Below are positions 52,665-61,291 of a DNA stretch of 64,000 nt, in pieces. The stretch is from JACMLD01 sp044227095. Lineage in GTDB: Bacteria; Bacteroidota; Bacteroidia; Chitinophagales; Chitinophagaceae. The notes under the pieces were generated by a model. That model was given only the letters and a program-made list of their open reading frames with translations. It was not told the origin of the DNA and ran no database searches. Positions within the stretch are counted from its first letter, which is position 1, and every line of letters starts with the position of its first letter. Where the stretch lies: the NCBI GenBank assembly GCA_044227095.1, contig JBGAFV010000001.1, positions 1,984,001 to 2,048,000 on the forward strand. The letters are read 5' to 3'. Made by a program: the position numbers and the translations under genes.

Positions 52665-52825
52665 AGCTTTTAGCTGCAAGTGGCAAGTAGGGAGTTGTAA
52701 GCTGTTAGCTATTAGCCGTTAGTATGTTTCAATGCTAAGATTACACTGTTTTTAAATCATCCCTAAAAACTAAAAGCTAATAGCCAAAGGCTAATAGCTC
52801 ACAGCTAATAGCTCAAAGCTCGCAG
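52665..52825. repeat. AGCT-type heptad pair between rimM and dinB
   Basis: Left arm (52665-52728): GAGCTTT, TAGCTGC, AAGTGGC, AAGTAGG, GAGTTGT, AAGCTGT, TAGCTAT, TAGCCGT. Right arm (52765-52825): AAAGCTA, ATAGCCA, AAGGCTA, ATAGCTC, ACAGCTA, ATAGCTC, AAAGCTC, GCAGCTT. Core of 40 bases between. Confidence 0.85.
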
Positions 52826-52851
52826 CTTTCTTCTCCGTAACTTTATCCCTC

Positions 52852-54006
52852 ATGTCTGCCCTACGTACCATAGCGCATTTTGATCTTGACTCATTTTTTG
52901 TGAGTGTAGAAACATTGAACAATCCATCGCTTAAAGGCAAACCGGTAATGGTAGGCGGTCATAGCGGAAGGGGTGTAGTGGCCGCTTGTAATTACGAAGC
53001 AAGAAAATACGGTATTCATTCTGCTATGCCAATGAGCACAGCAATGCGACTTTGCCCGCATGCAACTGTGGTGGGCGGTACAAGGTCCGAATATAGCCGC
53101 TTTAGCCGCTGGGTTACGGAAATTATTGCAGCAGAAGCACCATTGTTTGAGAAAGCATCCATTGATGAGTTTTATCTTGATCTAACGGGTATGGACAAGT
53201 ATTTTAATGCTTTTGAGTGGACAAAACAATTGCGTGAAAAAATTATCACTGCCACACAACTGCCCATTTCTTTTGGACTAGCTTCTAATAAAATGATTGC
53301 CAAAATGGCTACTGATGAAGCAAAGCCCAATGGGTTTTTGTGGGTGCCACATGGTAAAGAAACTGATTTCCTGGATCCGCTTAAAGTAAGCAAAATTCCG
53401 GGAGTGGGTGCACAAACATTCCGTTCATTGCTACAGGTAGGTATTGAAACCATTAAAGAACTTCGCGAAGCAAAGGTTGAAATGCTGCAACGCTATGTGG
53501 GCAATTACGGTATTGAACTCTGGAATAAAGCCAATGGCAGGCACGATGGCATTGTGCACGAATACCATGAAGCTAAATCAGTTTCAACCGAAAATACCTT
53601 TGAAGAAAATAAAACCGACGTTAATTTTCTATTAAATGAACTGGTTCGCATGACAGAAAAGATTGCTTTTGAACTGCGCCAGGATAATAAAATGGCAGGC
53701 TGTATTGCTGTTAAAATAAGATACCCCGACTTTGAAACTACCAGCCGCCAGGTGGCTATTCCCTATACTTTTTATGACGATGAGCTGGTACCTGTAGCTA
53801 AAGACTTGTTTCACAAGCTTTACAGAAAGGGCCAGCCGGTAAGATTGCTGGGCGTTAGATTAAATGAGCTAACCAATGAAGCCGTTCAAACCAACCTCTT
53901 TAGCGATACCGGCAAGAAAGCAAGCCTTTATAAGGCCATTGACGATGTAAAAAACCGCTTCGGAAAAGCTTTTTTAACAAAAGCTACCGGCAAATTAAAA
54001 AAATAG
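52852..54006 (+). CDS. dinB: DNA polymerase IV (Y family)
   Basis: 384 residues, translesion polymerase without proofreading. Palm and fingers: IAHFDLDSFFVSVETL (catalytic Asp), KPVMVGGHSGRGVVAACNYEARKYGIHSAMP, FEKASIDEFYLDLTG (catalytic Asp-Glu), LPISFGLASNKMIAKMA, IPGVGAQTF in the thumb, then the little-finger domain. The terminal clamp-binding motif may be QTNLF (residues about 344-348). No LexA box was recognised upstream. Confidence 0.95.
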   Translation: MSALRTIAHFDLDSFFVSVETLNNPSLKGKPVMVGGHSGRGVVAACNYEARKYGIHSAMPMSTAMRLCPHATVVGGTRSEYSRFSRWVTEIIAAEAPLFEKASIDEFYLDLTGMDKYFNAFEWTKQLREKIITATQLPISFGLASNKMIAKMATDEAKPNGFLWVPHGKETDFLDPLKVSKIPGVGAQTFRSLLQVGIETIKELREAKVEMLQRYVGNYGIELWNKANGRHDGIVHEYHEAKSVSTENTFEENKTDVNFLLNELVRMTEKIAFELRQDNKMAGCIAVKIRYPDFETTSRQVAIPYTFYDDELVPVAKDLFHKLYRKGQPVRLLGVRLNELTNEAVQTNLFSDTGKKASLYKAIDDVKNRFGKAFLTKATGKLKK

Positions 54007-54071
54007 TCTATAAAATTGGTAGGGAATAAATATATTTGTCATCCCAATTTTTCCACTTTAAAAATTTAAAT

Positions 54072-54710
54072 ATGAGCTTAAGATTAGGAGACACCGTTCC
54101 AAATTTCCAGGCCAAAACAAGTGCCGGCGATATTGATTTTTACGAATACCTTGGTGATGGCTGGGGCATATTATTTTCTCACCCCGCAGATTACACACCA
54201 GTATGTACAACAGAACTGGGCAGAACAGCATTATTGCAGGAAGAATTTAGAAAGCGCAATGTAAAAGCAATTGCTGTAAGTGTTGACCCCCTTGATAAAC
54301 ATTTGGGTTGGATAAAAGACATTAACGAAACACAAAACTGTAATGTTGATTTTCCAATCATAGCAGATGAAGACAGAAAAGTAGCAGAGCTGTATGATAT
54401 GATTCACCCCAATGCATCTTTAACTGCAACAGTACGTTCACTGTTTGTAATAGGGCCCGATAAAAAATTAAAACTGTCCATTACTTACCCTGCTTCTACC
54501 GGAAGAAATTTTCATGAAGTATTAAGAGTGGTTGATTCTTTACAACTAACTGCCAATTACAGTGTTGCTACACCAGCAAACTGGAATGCCGGTGAAGATG
54601 TAATTGTTGTTCCTGCTATAACAACAGAAGATGCAATTAAGAAATTTCCAAAAGGTGTTAAAGTAGTAAAACCTTATCTGCGCTACACACCACAACCAAA
54701 TGTAGACTAA
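54072..54710 (+). CDS. 1-Cys peroxiredoxin (Prx6 type)
   Basis: 212 residues. LRLGDTVPNFQAKTSAGDIDFYEYLGDGWGILFSHPADYTPVCTTELG carries the peroxidatic Cys (P-x3-T-P-V-C); the long C-terminal extension (FPKGVKVVKPYLRYTPQPNVD) is Prx6-like. No resolving Cys near the C-terminus, so the reductant is probably a small thiol (bacillithiol is plausible given bshA). The ATG at 54072 was chosen over 54036. Own terminator at 54740. Confidence 0.93.
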   Translation: MSLRLGDTVPNFQAKTSAGDIDFYEYLGDGWGILFSHPADYTPVCTTELGRTALLQEEFRKRNVKAIAVSVDPLDKHLGWIKDINETQNCNVDFPIIADEDRKVAELYDMIHPNASLTATVRSLFVIGPDKKLKLSITYPASTGRNFHEVLRVVDSLQLTANYSVATPANWNAGEDVIVVPAITTEDAIKKFPKGVKVVKPYLRYTPQPNVD

Positions 54711-54739
54711 TAATAGTTTGTAAATATGGTTATATACAG

Positions 54740-54765
54740 AAGGGCCCGGTGGCCCTTTTGTTTTT
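54740..54765 (+). terminator. rho-independent terminator of the peroxiredoxin gene
   Basis: AAGGGCC (54740-54746), loop CGGT, GGCCCTT (54751-54757), then TTGTTTTT. Lies 30 bp after the stop. Confidence 0.9.
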
Positions 54766-54808
54766 GTTATACAGTTACGATTGCTTAATTTTCATGAAAC
54801 AACTGCAC

Positions 54809-56086
54809 ATGAGAAAATTAATAACAGCAATCCTTCTGCTTTCAGCTTCGCTGGGCAATGCACAAAAAACAATTATTTACTGTGGCAAATTAATTGATGT
54901 TATTAACAGCAAAGTGTTAAGCAATTACAGCATCATCGCCGAAGGCAATAAAATTACTGATGTAAAAGAAGGTTTTGTAAAAGCCGAAGCAAACGATAAA
55001 GTTATTGATCTGAAAAATAAAACCGTTATGCCCGGGCTGATGGATATGCACGTGCACATAGAATCTGAAACAAAAAAATCAGGCACGGCGGATCGTTTTA
55101 CAATGAATCCCCCCGATATAGCTTTTGAATCTACAAAATATGCCTATGTTACTTTAATGGCCGGTTTTACAACGGTGAGGGATTTGGGCGGAACTGGTGT
55201 AAATATTTCTTTACGCAATGCCATCAACAAAGGAACAGTTATTGGCCCACGCATTTTTTCTGCCGGTAAAATTATTGCCACTACCGGCGGTCATGGAGAT
55301 CCTACAAATGGTTACAGGAAAGATTTAATGGGAGATCCCGGACCATATGAAGGTGTAGTTAATGGCCCTGATGAAGCAAGAAAAGCAGTAAGACAACGCT
55401 ATAAAGATGGGGCTGATCTTATTAAAATTACAGCAACAGGCGGCGTGCTGAGCCAGGCTAAGGATGCATCTGGTGCGCAGTTTACCGAGGAAGAAGTAAG
55501 GGCTATAGTAGAAACGGCAAAAGATTATGGTTTTAAAGTAGCAGCGCATGCGCATGGTGCAGAAGGAATGAAAAGGGCTATTCGTGGTGGCGTTTCTTCA
55601 ATTGAGCATGGCACATTTATGGACGATGAAGCAATAGAGTTGTTTAAGAAATATGGAACATGGTATGTGCCTACTATTATTGCCGGAAAATCTACAGCAG
55701 ACTCAGCAAAGATTCCCAATTATTATTCAGAAATAGTAACGCCAAAAGCCCTTGCTGTTGGGCCTAAAATACAAGCCACATTTACCAAAGCATACAAAGC
55801 GGGTGTGAAAATTGCATTTGGTACAGATGCCGGCGTGTACAAGCACGGAAAAAATTACATAGAGTTTCAGTATATGGTTGAAGGCGGAATGCCTGCCCTG
55901 GAAACTATTCGTTGTGCTACTATACATGCTGCAGATTTACTGGGCGTAATGGATCGTCTTGGGTCTATTGAAAAAGGAAAGATTGCAGATATTGTTGCGG
56001 TTGATGGAGATCCTATAGCAGACATCCAGGCAATGGGCCGTATAAAATTTGTAATGAAAGAGGGCGTTGTGTATAAGAATGAATAA
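54809..56086 (+). CDS. exported metal-dependent amidohydrolase (Xaa-Pro dipeptidase/imidazolonepropionase-like)
   Basis: 425 residues. Signal peptide MRKLITAILLLSASLGNAQ, then an amidohydrolase TIM barrel: VMPGLMDMHVHIESE (HxH), DLIKITATGGV with the carboxylated Lys site, VAAHAHGAEGMKRAI (His), SSIEHGTFMD (His), IAFGTDAGVYKHGKN (catalytic Asp). Similar proteins of Bacteroidota hydrolyse Xaa-Pro dipeptides or related amides. An alternative start at 54794 adds five residues. Monocistronic. Confidence 0.9.
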   Translation: MRKLITAILLLSASLGNAQKTIIYCGKLIDVINSKVLSNYSIIAEGNKITDVKEGFVKAEANDKVIDLKNKTVMPGLMDMHVHIESETKKSGTADRFTMNPPDIAFESTKYAYVTLMAGFTTVRDLGGTGVNISLRNAINKGTVIGPRIFSAGKIIATTGGHGDPTNGYRKDLMGDPGPYEGVVNGPDEARKAVRQRYKDGADLIKITATGGVLSQAKDASGAQFTEEEVRAIVETAKDYGFKVAAHAHGAEGMKRAIRGGVSSIEHGTFMDDEAIELFKKYGTWYVPTIIAGKSTADSAKIPNYYSEIVTPKALAVGPKIQATFTKAYKAGVKIAFGTDAGVYKHGKNYIEFQYMVEGGMPALETIRCATIHAADLLGVMDRLGSIEKGKIADIVAVDGDPIADIQAMGRIKFVMKEGVVYKNE

Positions 56087-56466
56087 CAGCTAAAAGCTAT
56101 TAGCTGTTAGCTACAAGCTCTTATTGTTTCGAAAACAACCCCGTGTATCGCCTCAAAAGCAATTCGCCGATAAACGCTTTTATTACAAAATCCGTAACCT
56201 AATTTAATCGTAAAAAAACTGTGTTTCTTTGTGTCATTGTGTCTCCGTGGTAAAGAAAAGCTACAAGCTGTTAGCTATTAGCTGCAAGCTTTAATTGTTT
56301 CGAAGAAACACTCCGTGTATTGCCTCAGGAGTTATCGTCGATACATGCCTATCTTGATTTCTGTGCTCCTATGTGTCACCTGTGTCTCCGTGGTAAAGAA
56401 AAGCTACTAGCTGCAAGCTTAGCGGGTTCGTGCTTCTTTGTATCACTGTGTCTCCGTGGTTATAAG
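56087..56466. repeat. AGCT heptad and composite repeat cluster
   Basis: Fills the gap between the amidohydrolase and the second M28 peptidase. Heptad strings lie at 56087-56118, 56261-56291 and 56400-56420 (TACAAGCTGTTAGCTATTAG type); between them are GTGTCTCCGTGGTAAAGAAAAG spacers at 56236, 56382 and 56448 and TTGTTTCGA strings at 56124 and 56294. No gene seen. Confidence 0.85.
56246..56408 (-). repeat. long repeat, copy B of a near-identical inverted pair
   Basis: Reverse-complement counterpart of 41517-41676. Over 56246-56374 only one base differs. The rest has an extra C near 56380 and one further mismatch. Confidence 0.9.
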
Positions 56467-58023
56467 CTACCACGGAAAATCTGCATCATAAATATATCGT
56501 CCTGGTTTTGGCAAAGGTTTGCGTGGCAGCAATTCATTGCGCATGGCTGTATTATATACAAACGCTGCTACAATAACAGCGGCCTGCTTCATGTCATCTA
56601 TAAATAAATGGTCGTAGGTATCCATATTGCTATGGTGGGTACGTGTTTCATACTCAAGCGGGTCTTGTATAAACTGGAAGCCAGGTATGCCCACAGCATC
56701 AAAAGAAATATGATCTGTAGATCCTGTATTGCTGGAAGTAATGCCTGTTGCACCCATATCTGCAAATGGTTCTAGCCATGCTTTAAAAATATTCCGCACA
56801 TTCTCGTTGTTCTGCAAATAAATGCCACGAATTTTTCCCGAGCCATTGTCAAGATTGTAATACGCTGATATATTTTTTTGTTCCGGTTTCAATTTCATAT
56901 CCATTGGATCGCCATAATGTTTTTTTACATAGCCAAAAGAACCATAAGGGCCTTGTTCTTCTCCACCCCATAGTGCAATGCGTATTGTTCTTCTTGGCTG
57001 AATGCCCATGGTTTTTAGTAAACGAATTACTTCCATCATTACTGCGCAACCTGCGGCATTATCTGTAGCGCCGGTGGCAGGATGCCATGAATCTATATGT
57101 CCGCCAATTAATACTACCTGGTTTTTTAATATTGGATCTGTTCCCGGTATTTCACCAACTACATTATAACCTGTTAAGTCATCATCATAAAATGTATTCT
57201 GTACATCCATTTCAAGTTTAACATCAATCTTGTCTTCCAGCAATCGCGATAGCTTTAAATAATCTTCTTTGCCAATAGCCAGTTCAGGAAGTGTAGGCGT
57301 ATATTTTTTTACATAAGCTGGTCCACCGGATGAAAAAATAGTTCCATCCCTGCTGCTGTTGCTTGTTGTTATTAACCCCAAAGCACCTTTTGATTCAAGG
57401 TAAAGTTTATTGTAGTAATCTTTTTTTACAGAAGAAGAAGCTTCATCAACTTCATATCTTGTCATCATATCAGAATCTGGCAGTTTATTCAATTCAGAAT
57501 CTGCATAACGGTAAGCAGTAGGCTCAAATGGATTTCTGATGGCGGTAAGCATTGGTTTTCGAATAATAATTTTTCCCTTTACAGCATCACCGAGGTTGGC
57601 AATAGTAACAGAGTCTATATTATCTACCATTAGTAAAGAAGCTGTTACAGGTTTATCAGTACTTTTTGTCCATGCTTTTGGATAAGCACTAATCGGCTGA
57701 TAATAGGGCTGATTAACGGCTACATAACTACGCTCTGTACTCCATCCACGACCAAATTCTCCCCATGCTTCTGGTCCCGCATTTTGCAATCCCCATTCTT
57801 TAAATGTTTTGCTAACCCAGTTGATAGCTTTTTTATAGCCGGGCGAATTGGTAAGGCGGGGACCACAAACATCTGTAAGATTATGCGCAATTGCGCTGAT
57901 TTGTGAATGATCTTTTTCTTCAGCTTTTATTTTCTGCATCATCTGCATATCCACTTTATCTGTTTGCGAAAATGCAAATGAAGAAATAAATAATAGTGTA
58001 AAAAAGAATTGCACTTTTCTCAT
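56467..58023 (-). CDS. M28 family metallopeptidase, carboxypeptidase Q-like, exported
   Basis: 518 residues with signal peptide (MRKVQFFFTLLFISSFAFSQ). A PA-like insert lies at about 130-260; the M28 core has GGHIDSWHPATGATDNAAGC (His, bridging Asp), ALWGGEEQGPYGS (catalytic Glu pair), YNLDNGSG (Asp) and TRTHHSNMDTYD (His). All five zinc ligands are present. Probably a periplasmic peptidase, substrate unknown; a distant paralogue is at 4629-6011. Confidence 0.92.
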   Translation of the reverse strand: MRKVQFFFTLLFISSFAFSQTDKVDMQMMQKIKAEEKDHSQISAIAHNLTDVCGPRLTNSPGYKKAINWVSKTFKEWGLQNAGPEAWGEFGRGWSTERSYVAVNQPYYQPISAYPKAWTKSTDKPVTASLLMVDNIDSVTIANLGDAVKGKIIIRKPMLTAIRNPFEPTAYRYADSELNKLPDSDMMTRYEVDEASSSVKKDYYNKLYLESKGALGLITTSNSSRDGTIFSSGGPAYVKKYTPTLPELAIGKEDYLKLSRLLEDKIDVKLEMDVQNTFYDDDLTGYNVVGEIPGTDPILKNQVVLIGGHIDSWHPATGATDNAAGCAVMMEVIRLLKTMGIQPRRTIRIALWGGEEQGPYGSFGYVKKHYGDPMDMKLKPEQKNISAYYNLDNGSGKIRGIYLQNNENVRNIFKAWLEPFADMGATGITSSNTGSTDHISFDAVGIPGFQFIQDPLEYETRTHHSNMDTYDHLFIDDMKQAAVIVAAFVYNTAMRNELLPRKPLPKPGRYIYDADFPW

Positions 58024-58058
58024 GACTGGATAATTTATATGTACAAATTAATGAATAG

Positions 58059-58433
58059 GAAGCAGAAATATGTGTTCAGTTTAATACCAGGGCCATTAGC
58101 ACAGGCATTAGGATCAAAGCACTTGTTAATACCGGGTTCTATACGTTGGCAATCAATGAAAATATACAGGAACAATTGCAACTCCCTGTTGTTGAGAAAC
58201 GAAAAGCTCAATTGGCAAATGGCCATATTGTGGAGTGTGATGTAGTGGCTCCAGTAGAAATAAGGTTTAAGAACAGGAGAAGTTCATGCAGTGCCATGGT
58301 ATTGCCGGGCGATTCTGAACCTTTACTAGGTGCTATTCCTTTAGAAGACATGGACGTTCTTATACATCCTTTGCGGCAGGAGCTAGTAGTAAATCCTGAC
58401 CATCCTTATTTTGCACAAATGAAAATGAAATAA
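58059..58433 (+). pseudogene. remnant of a clan AA (retropepsin-like) aspartic protease
   Basis: Open from the codon after a TAG at 58056 to the stop at 58431. In this frame the sequence reads IRIKALVNTGFYTLAINENI, then QLPVVEKRKAQLANG, PVEIRFKNRRSSCSAMVLPGDSEPLLGAIPLEDMDVLIHP, which matches the small single-domain bacterial aspartic proteases. The catalytic D-T/S-G is N-T-G here, and the N-terminal strand upstream is interrupted by the stop. A shorter ORF from the ATG at 58146 lacks the active site altogether. Probably decayed and inactive, though the C-terminal part is intact. Confidence 0.72.
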
Positions 58434-58440
58434 ATTCTCA

Positions 58441-59211
58441 CTATTTATACGCATTCCACTTTCTTAGTTGTTGCAACAAAGCTCTAAGATCTTTTGGTAA
58501 AGGTGCTTCAAATGTTTGTGTGTTTTTATGCAGGTCTGTAAAACTTAATTGTGCTGCATGCAATGCCAGCCTGTTTAATATTGGCCTTTCTTCTTCTGCT
58601 GATTTTGCAAGGTTAAATTTTTTCTTAAACGACGAAAGTAAAACAGGCTTCGCATCGCCATACAATGCATCGCACACAATAGGATGTCCAAGATGTTTCA
58701 TATGCACACGTATCTGGTGTGTACGCCCGGTAAGAATCTGGAACTGCATCCAACTGAAAGATTTAAATTGTTCCGCCACTTCATAAACAGTTACAGATGG
58801 CTTTCCCAGCGCATTAATCGCCATTGTTCCGTTTTTTGAATAATGTTCGGCAATAGGTTCATCAATTGTACCACTGGCATCCATAGGTTTGCCAATTACA
58901 AGACCGTTGTAAATTTTTTTGGTGCTTCTTTCTTCAAACTGCTGTGATAAATATTTATGAACATCTTCATTTTTTGCAAAAACAATTACGCCGCTTGTAT
59001 CCTTATCTAAACGATGCACTGTAAATATGCTACCGTATTTTTCAATTAGGTAATCTTTAAGAGAAGGTTCAGATTGTGTTCTGTCGGGAATGGATAACAT
59101 GCCCGAAGATTTATTCAATACAATATAATCATCGTTTTCAAAAATGGTAATGCTGCCTAAGCCTTTGAAAACATTCCGCTCTGTGCTTTTTTGTTCTTCG
59201 CCCTGCTCCAT
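58441..59211 (-). CDS. RluA family pseudouridine synthase
   Basis: 256 residues. Catalytic motif HRLDKDTSGVIVFAKN (Asp), then GRTHQIRVHMKHLGHPIVCDALYG. No S4 domain at the N-terminus, so it is of the RluA/TruC type and not RluD. Isomerises uridine in rRNA or tRNA; exact site unknown. It follows the RluB-like gene with 3 bp between (59215 to 59211), one operon. Confidence 0.92.
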   Translation of the reverse strand: MEQGEEQKSTERNVFKGLGSITIFENDDYIVLNKSSGMLSIPDRTQSEPSLKDYLIEKYGSIFTVHRLDKDTSGVIVFAKNEDVHKYLSQQFEERSTKKIYNGLVIGKPMDASGTIDEPIAEHYSKNGTMAINALGKPSVTVYEVAEQFKSFSWMQFQILTGRTHQIRVHMKHLGHPIVCDALYGDAKPVLLSSFKKKFNLAKSAEEERPILNRLALHAAQLSFTDLHKNTQTFEAPLPKDLRALLQQLRKWNAYK

Positions 59212-59214
59212 ACT

Positions 59215-60288
59215 TTATTTCTTTGCGGTTTTATTATTTGTTTGTGCGGTTGATTTTTTTACCTTGTCTTTTTTTGTTTGCGGATTAAAATGCTTTAGTA
59301 TACGCACTTCCTTTTCTGTAAGCAAACGCCATTGCCCTCTTTGTACATTCTTCTTTGTAAGGCCGGCATAAGTAACACGATCCAGGTTGCGCACATCATA
59401 GCCCAAAAATTCAAACATGCGGCGCACAATACGGTTACGTCCACTGTGTATCTCTATGCCAATAATGGTTTTATCTTTTGGATCTGTATAGCCAAGTGCA
59501 TCGGGCATTATGAAACCATCTTCAAGATCAAAACCTGTTTGTATTTTTTCAAAATCTGCTTTGGTAAGTGGCCTGTCCAAACGCACTTCGTAGATTTTTT
59601 TTATCAGGTTTTTGGGATGAGAAAGTGTTTGCGCCAAATCGCCATCGTTGGTAATAAGTAAAACGCCGGAAGTGTTTCTATCCAGCCTGCCAACAGGATA
59701 TACCCTTTCATTTGTTGCACGTTTAATTAAATCGAGCACTGTTTTTCTTCCTTCGGGATCATCCAAAGTAGTAATATAATCTTTCGGTTTGTTTAAAAGA
59801 ATATAAACAAGGTTTTTTGAAGGCGTAATTTTTTTGCCTTTTATAGTAATGATATCTTTTGATGAAACTTTGGTACCCGGTTCTGTAATAACCTGGTCGT
59901 TTACTTTTATCTCACCTTTGCGTATTAAATCTGCTGCATCCCTTCTTGAACAAATACCACTATGCGCAACATATTTGTTTAAAGGCATCAGGTCAGTCTT
60001 TGTCCCGGAACTTATTGGTTTTACTATTTTTTCAGGATTACTGTCGCTAGTTGCTCCTTTCAAATCTTTATTGAAAGGCATTTTTTTCCCCGTTGCGGCT
60101 TTTTGATTTGCGGTTGATGGGGCCTTATCGGCTTCGGCTTGTTTTTTAAAACGCTTTTCTTCAAAACGTTTTTCTATGGCTGCGGCCCTCTCTTTTTTAG
60201 CGGTTCTTTTTTCCTGTTTAAATCCTTCTTTTTTAGCGGCATTACTTTTATAAGTAATAAACTTTTGGAATTGCTGATTTTTGCTCAT
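59215..60288 (-). CDS. RluB/RsuA family pseudouridine synthase with basic N-terminal extension
   Basis: 357 residues. A strongly basic N-terminal region of about 110 residues (Lys/Glu/Ala-rich, KKERAAAIEKRFEEKRFKKQ) precedes an S4 domain (MPLNKYVAHSGICSRRDAADLIRKGEIKVN, about 117-165) and the RsuA-type catalytic domain with VGRLDRNTSGVLLITNDGD (Asp) and EIHSGRNRIVRRMFEFLGY. RluB modifies U2605 of 23S rRNA. The tail is again basic. Long basic ends are frequent in Bacteroidota RluB. Confidence 0.92.
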   Translation of the reverse strand: MSKNQQFQKFITYKSNAAKKEGFKQEKRTAKKERAAAIEKRFEEKRFKKQAEADKAPSTANQKAATGKKMPFNKDLKGATSDSNPEKIVKPISSGTKTDLMPLNKYVAHSGICSRRDAADLIRKGEIKVNDQVITEPGTKVSSKDIITIKGKKITPSKNLVYILLNKPKDYITTLDDPEGRKTVLDLIKRATNERVYPVGRLDRNTSGVLLITNDGDLAQTLSHPKNLIKKIYEVRLDRPLTKADFEKIQTGFDLEDGFIMPDALGYTDPKDKTIIGIEIHSGRNRIVRRMFEFLGYDVRNLDRVTYAGLTKKNVQRGQWRLLTEKEVRILKHFNPQTKKDKVKKSTAQTNNKTAKK

Positions 60289-60328
60289 TGTATAAAATTT
60301 GCTGTTTTACAACAGTAATGGTGAGCCG

Positions 60329-60336
60329 CAAAGATA
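60329..60336 (-). promoter_or_regulatory. candidate -7 element of the pseudouridine synthase operon
   Basis: TATCTTTG on the minus strand fits TAnnTTTG, 40 bases before the RluB-like start and directly after the T tract of the upstream terminator. No -33 TTG was found, since the hairpin occupies that position. Confidence 0.45.
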
Positions 60337-60389
60337 CAAAAAGAGCCCCGCTTTTGCTTCAGTGATTCTGAAGCTTTTGCGAGGCCCTT
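60337..60389 (-). terminator. rho-independent terminator of the Spy-like gene
   Basis: On the minus strand a two-part hairpin: outer stem of 11 pairs with two G-U (plus-strand 60379-60389 with 60341-60351), a symmetric AAAA/AAAA internal loop, inner stem GCTTCAG/CTGAAGC, loop of 5, then a T tract. Confidence 0.8.
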
Positions 60390-60408
60390 ATTTATGGTTA
60401 CAGGGTAA

Positions 60409-61044
60409 TTATTTTGAAAAATCCTTTCTGTGCCGTTGTGAGTGCATTTGTTGTAATTGGTCCATTTGCTCTGGCGTTAAAATTGTTTTTAACTGATCCT
60501 TTTGCTGCATAACCAGGCTTTTAATTTGCTCATGTTTTTGATCCTGTGTTAATGAATTATCTGAGCGTATGGATTTTATTTTTGCCGTTGTATTTGTGCG
60601 AGCCTCTTTTAATTGACTTGCTTGAGCATCACTAAGGCCAAGTTTAATTTTCATTTTTTCTGCACGGGCATTGGCATTAACTTTTGCCATTTCCATTCTT
60701 TTCTCTTTCATTTTTGAAAGCTGATCTTTTTGCGCTGGTGTAAGCAATGCCTGAACTTGATCTCTGTGCTCCTTGTGTAATGCAACCATGCGGGATTTGT
60801 ATTCTTTTACTGTAATCTCATCATGCTTTTTAAGATCAGCCATTTTGTTTTTATAATCACTATTGATTGTTTTTAATTGCTGCTTTTGTGCATCAGAGAA
60901 ATTTAACTTTTTCGCTAACCTGTCGCCATCATGATGTTTGAAGTGTTGATGACGTTCATGTTTCATAGCATTTTCTGGCTGTTGCGCATTTACAGCCATT
61001 ACAGCCATAAACATTACCGCAAAGCTTACTATTGTTCTTTTCAT
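60409..61044 (-). CDS. Spy/CpxP-like periplasmic protein
   Basis: 211 residues. Signal peptide (about 1-20, ending AVNAQ), a His-rich patch (HERHQHFKHHDGD), then two helical repeats each ending in an LTxxQ-like motif (LTPAQKDQLSKMKEKR and LTPEQMDQLQQMHSQR), plus KLNFSDAQKQQL and KLGLSDAQASQL at their starts. Spy/CpxP proteins are cradle-shaped chaperones against envelope stress. The His patch may bind metal, inferred. Confidence 0.87.
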   Translation of the reverse strand: MKRTIVSFAVMFMAVMAVNAQQPENAMKHERHQHFKHHDGDRLAKKLNFSDAQKQQLKTINSDYKNKMADLKKHDEITVKEYKSRMVALHKEHRDQVQALLTPAQKDQLSKMKEKRMEMAKVNANARAEKMKIKLGLSDAQASQLKEARTNTTAKIKSIRSDNSLTQDQKHEQIKSLVMQQKDQLKTILTPEQMDQLQQMHSQRHRKDFSK

Positions 61045-61147
61045 TTTTGTAAATTTTAGTACAGGTAGATAGACGAGGTGGGACTCTGGAAGTTTAAAAT
61101 CAGCTGGTTCTTTTAATCCAATGGCAAATGGAAAGGATTATCGGTGA

Positions 61148-61291
61148 GTTGAGTAGAGACTTAGTCGATATGTTGATCAGTTGAGTAGGTTGTGCGGTTT
61201 ATCAATTCTTTGCACGAGCAGCTAGCAGAAAAAAGAAATTATGATTTTAAGCAAATCAGAAATCACCAAATTGGAAATCAGCAATAGATAC
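61148..61291. repeat. mixed heptad arrays before rlmN 3' end
   Basis: Weak left arm GTTGAGT, AGAGACT, TAGTCGA and GTTGATC, AGTTGAG at 61149-61190; clearer right arm AAATCAG, AAATCAC, CAAATTG, GAAATCA, GCAATAG at 61253-61288. Between the Spy-like gene start and the rlmN stop; no gene seen. Confidence 0.5.

Noticed and set aside
54031..54038. TATATTTG before the peroxiredoxin gene as promoter
   Set aside because: The -7 box fits but the only TTG is 12 bases upstream, too close for the consensus; left out of the feature list.
58009..58245. 78-residue plus-strand frame over the aspartic protease remnant
   Set aside because: It runs in another frame than the one with clear protease similarity and shows no recognisable features.
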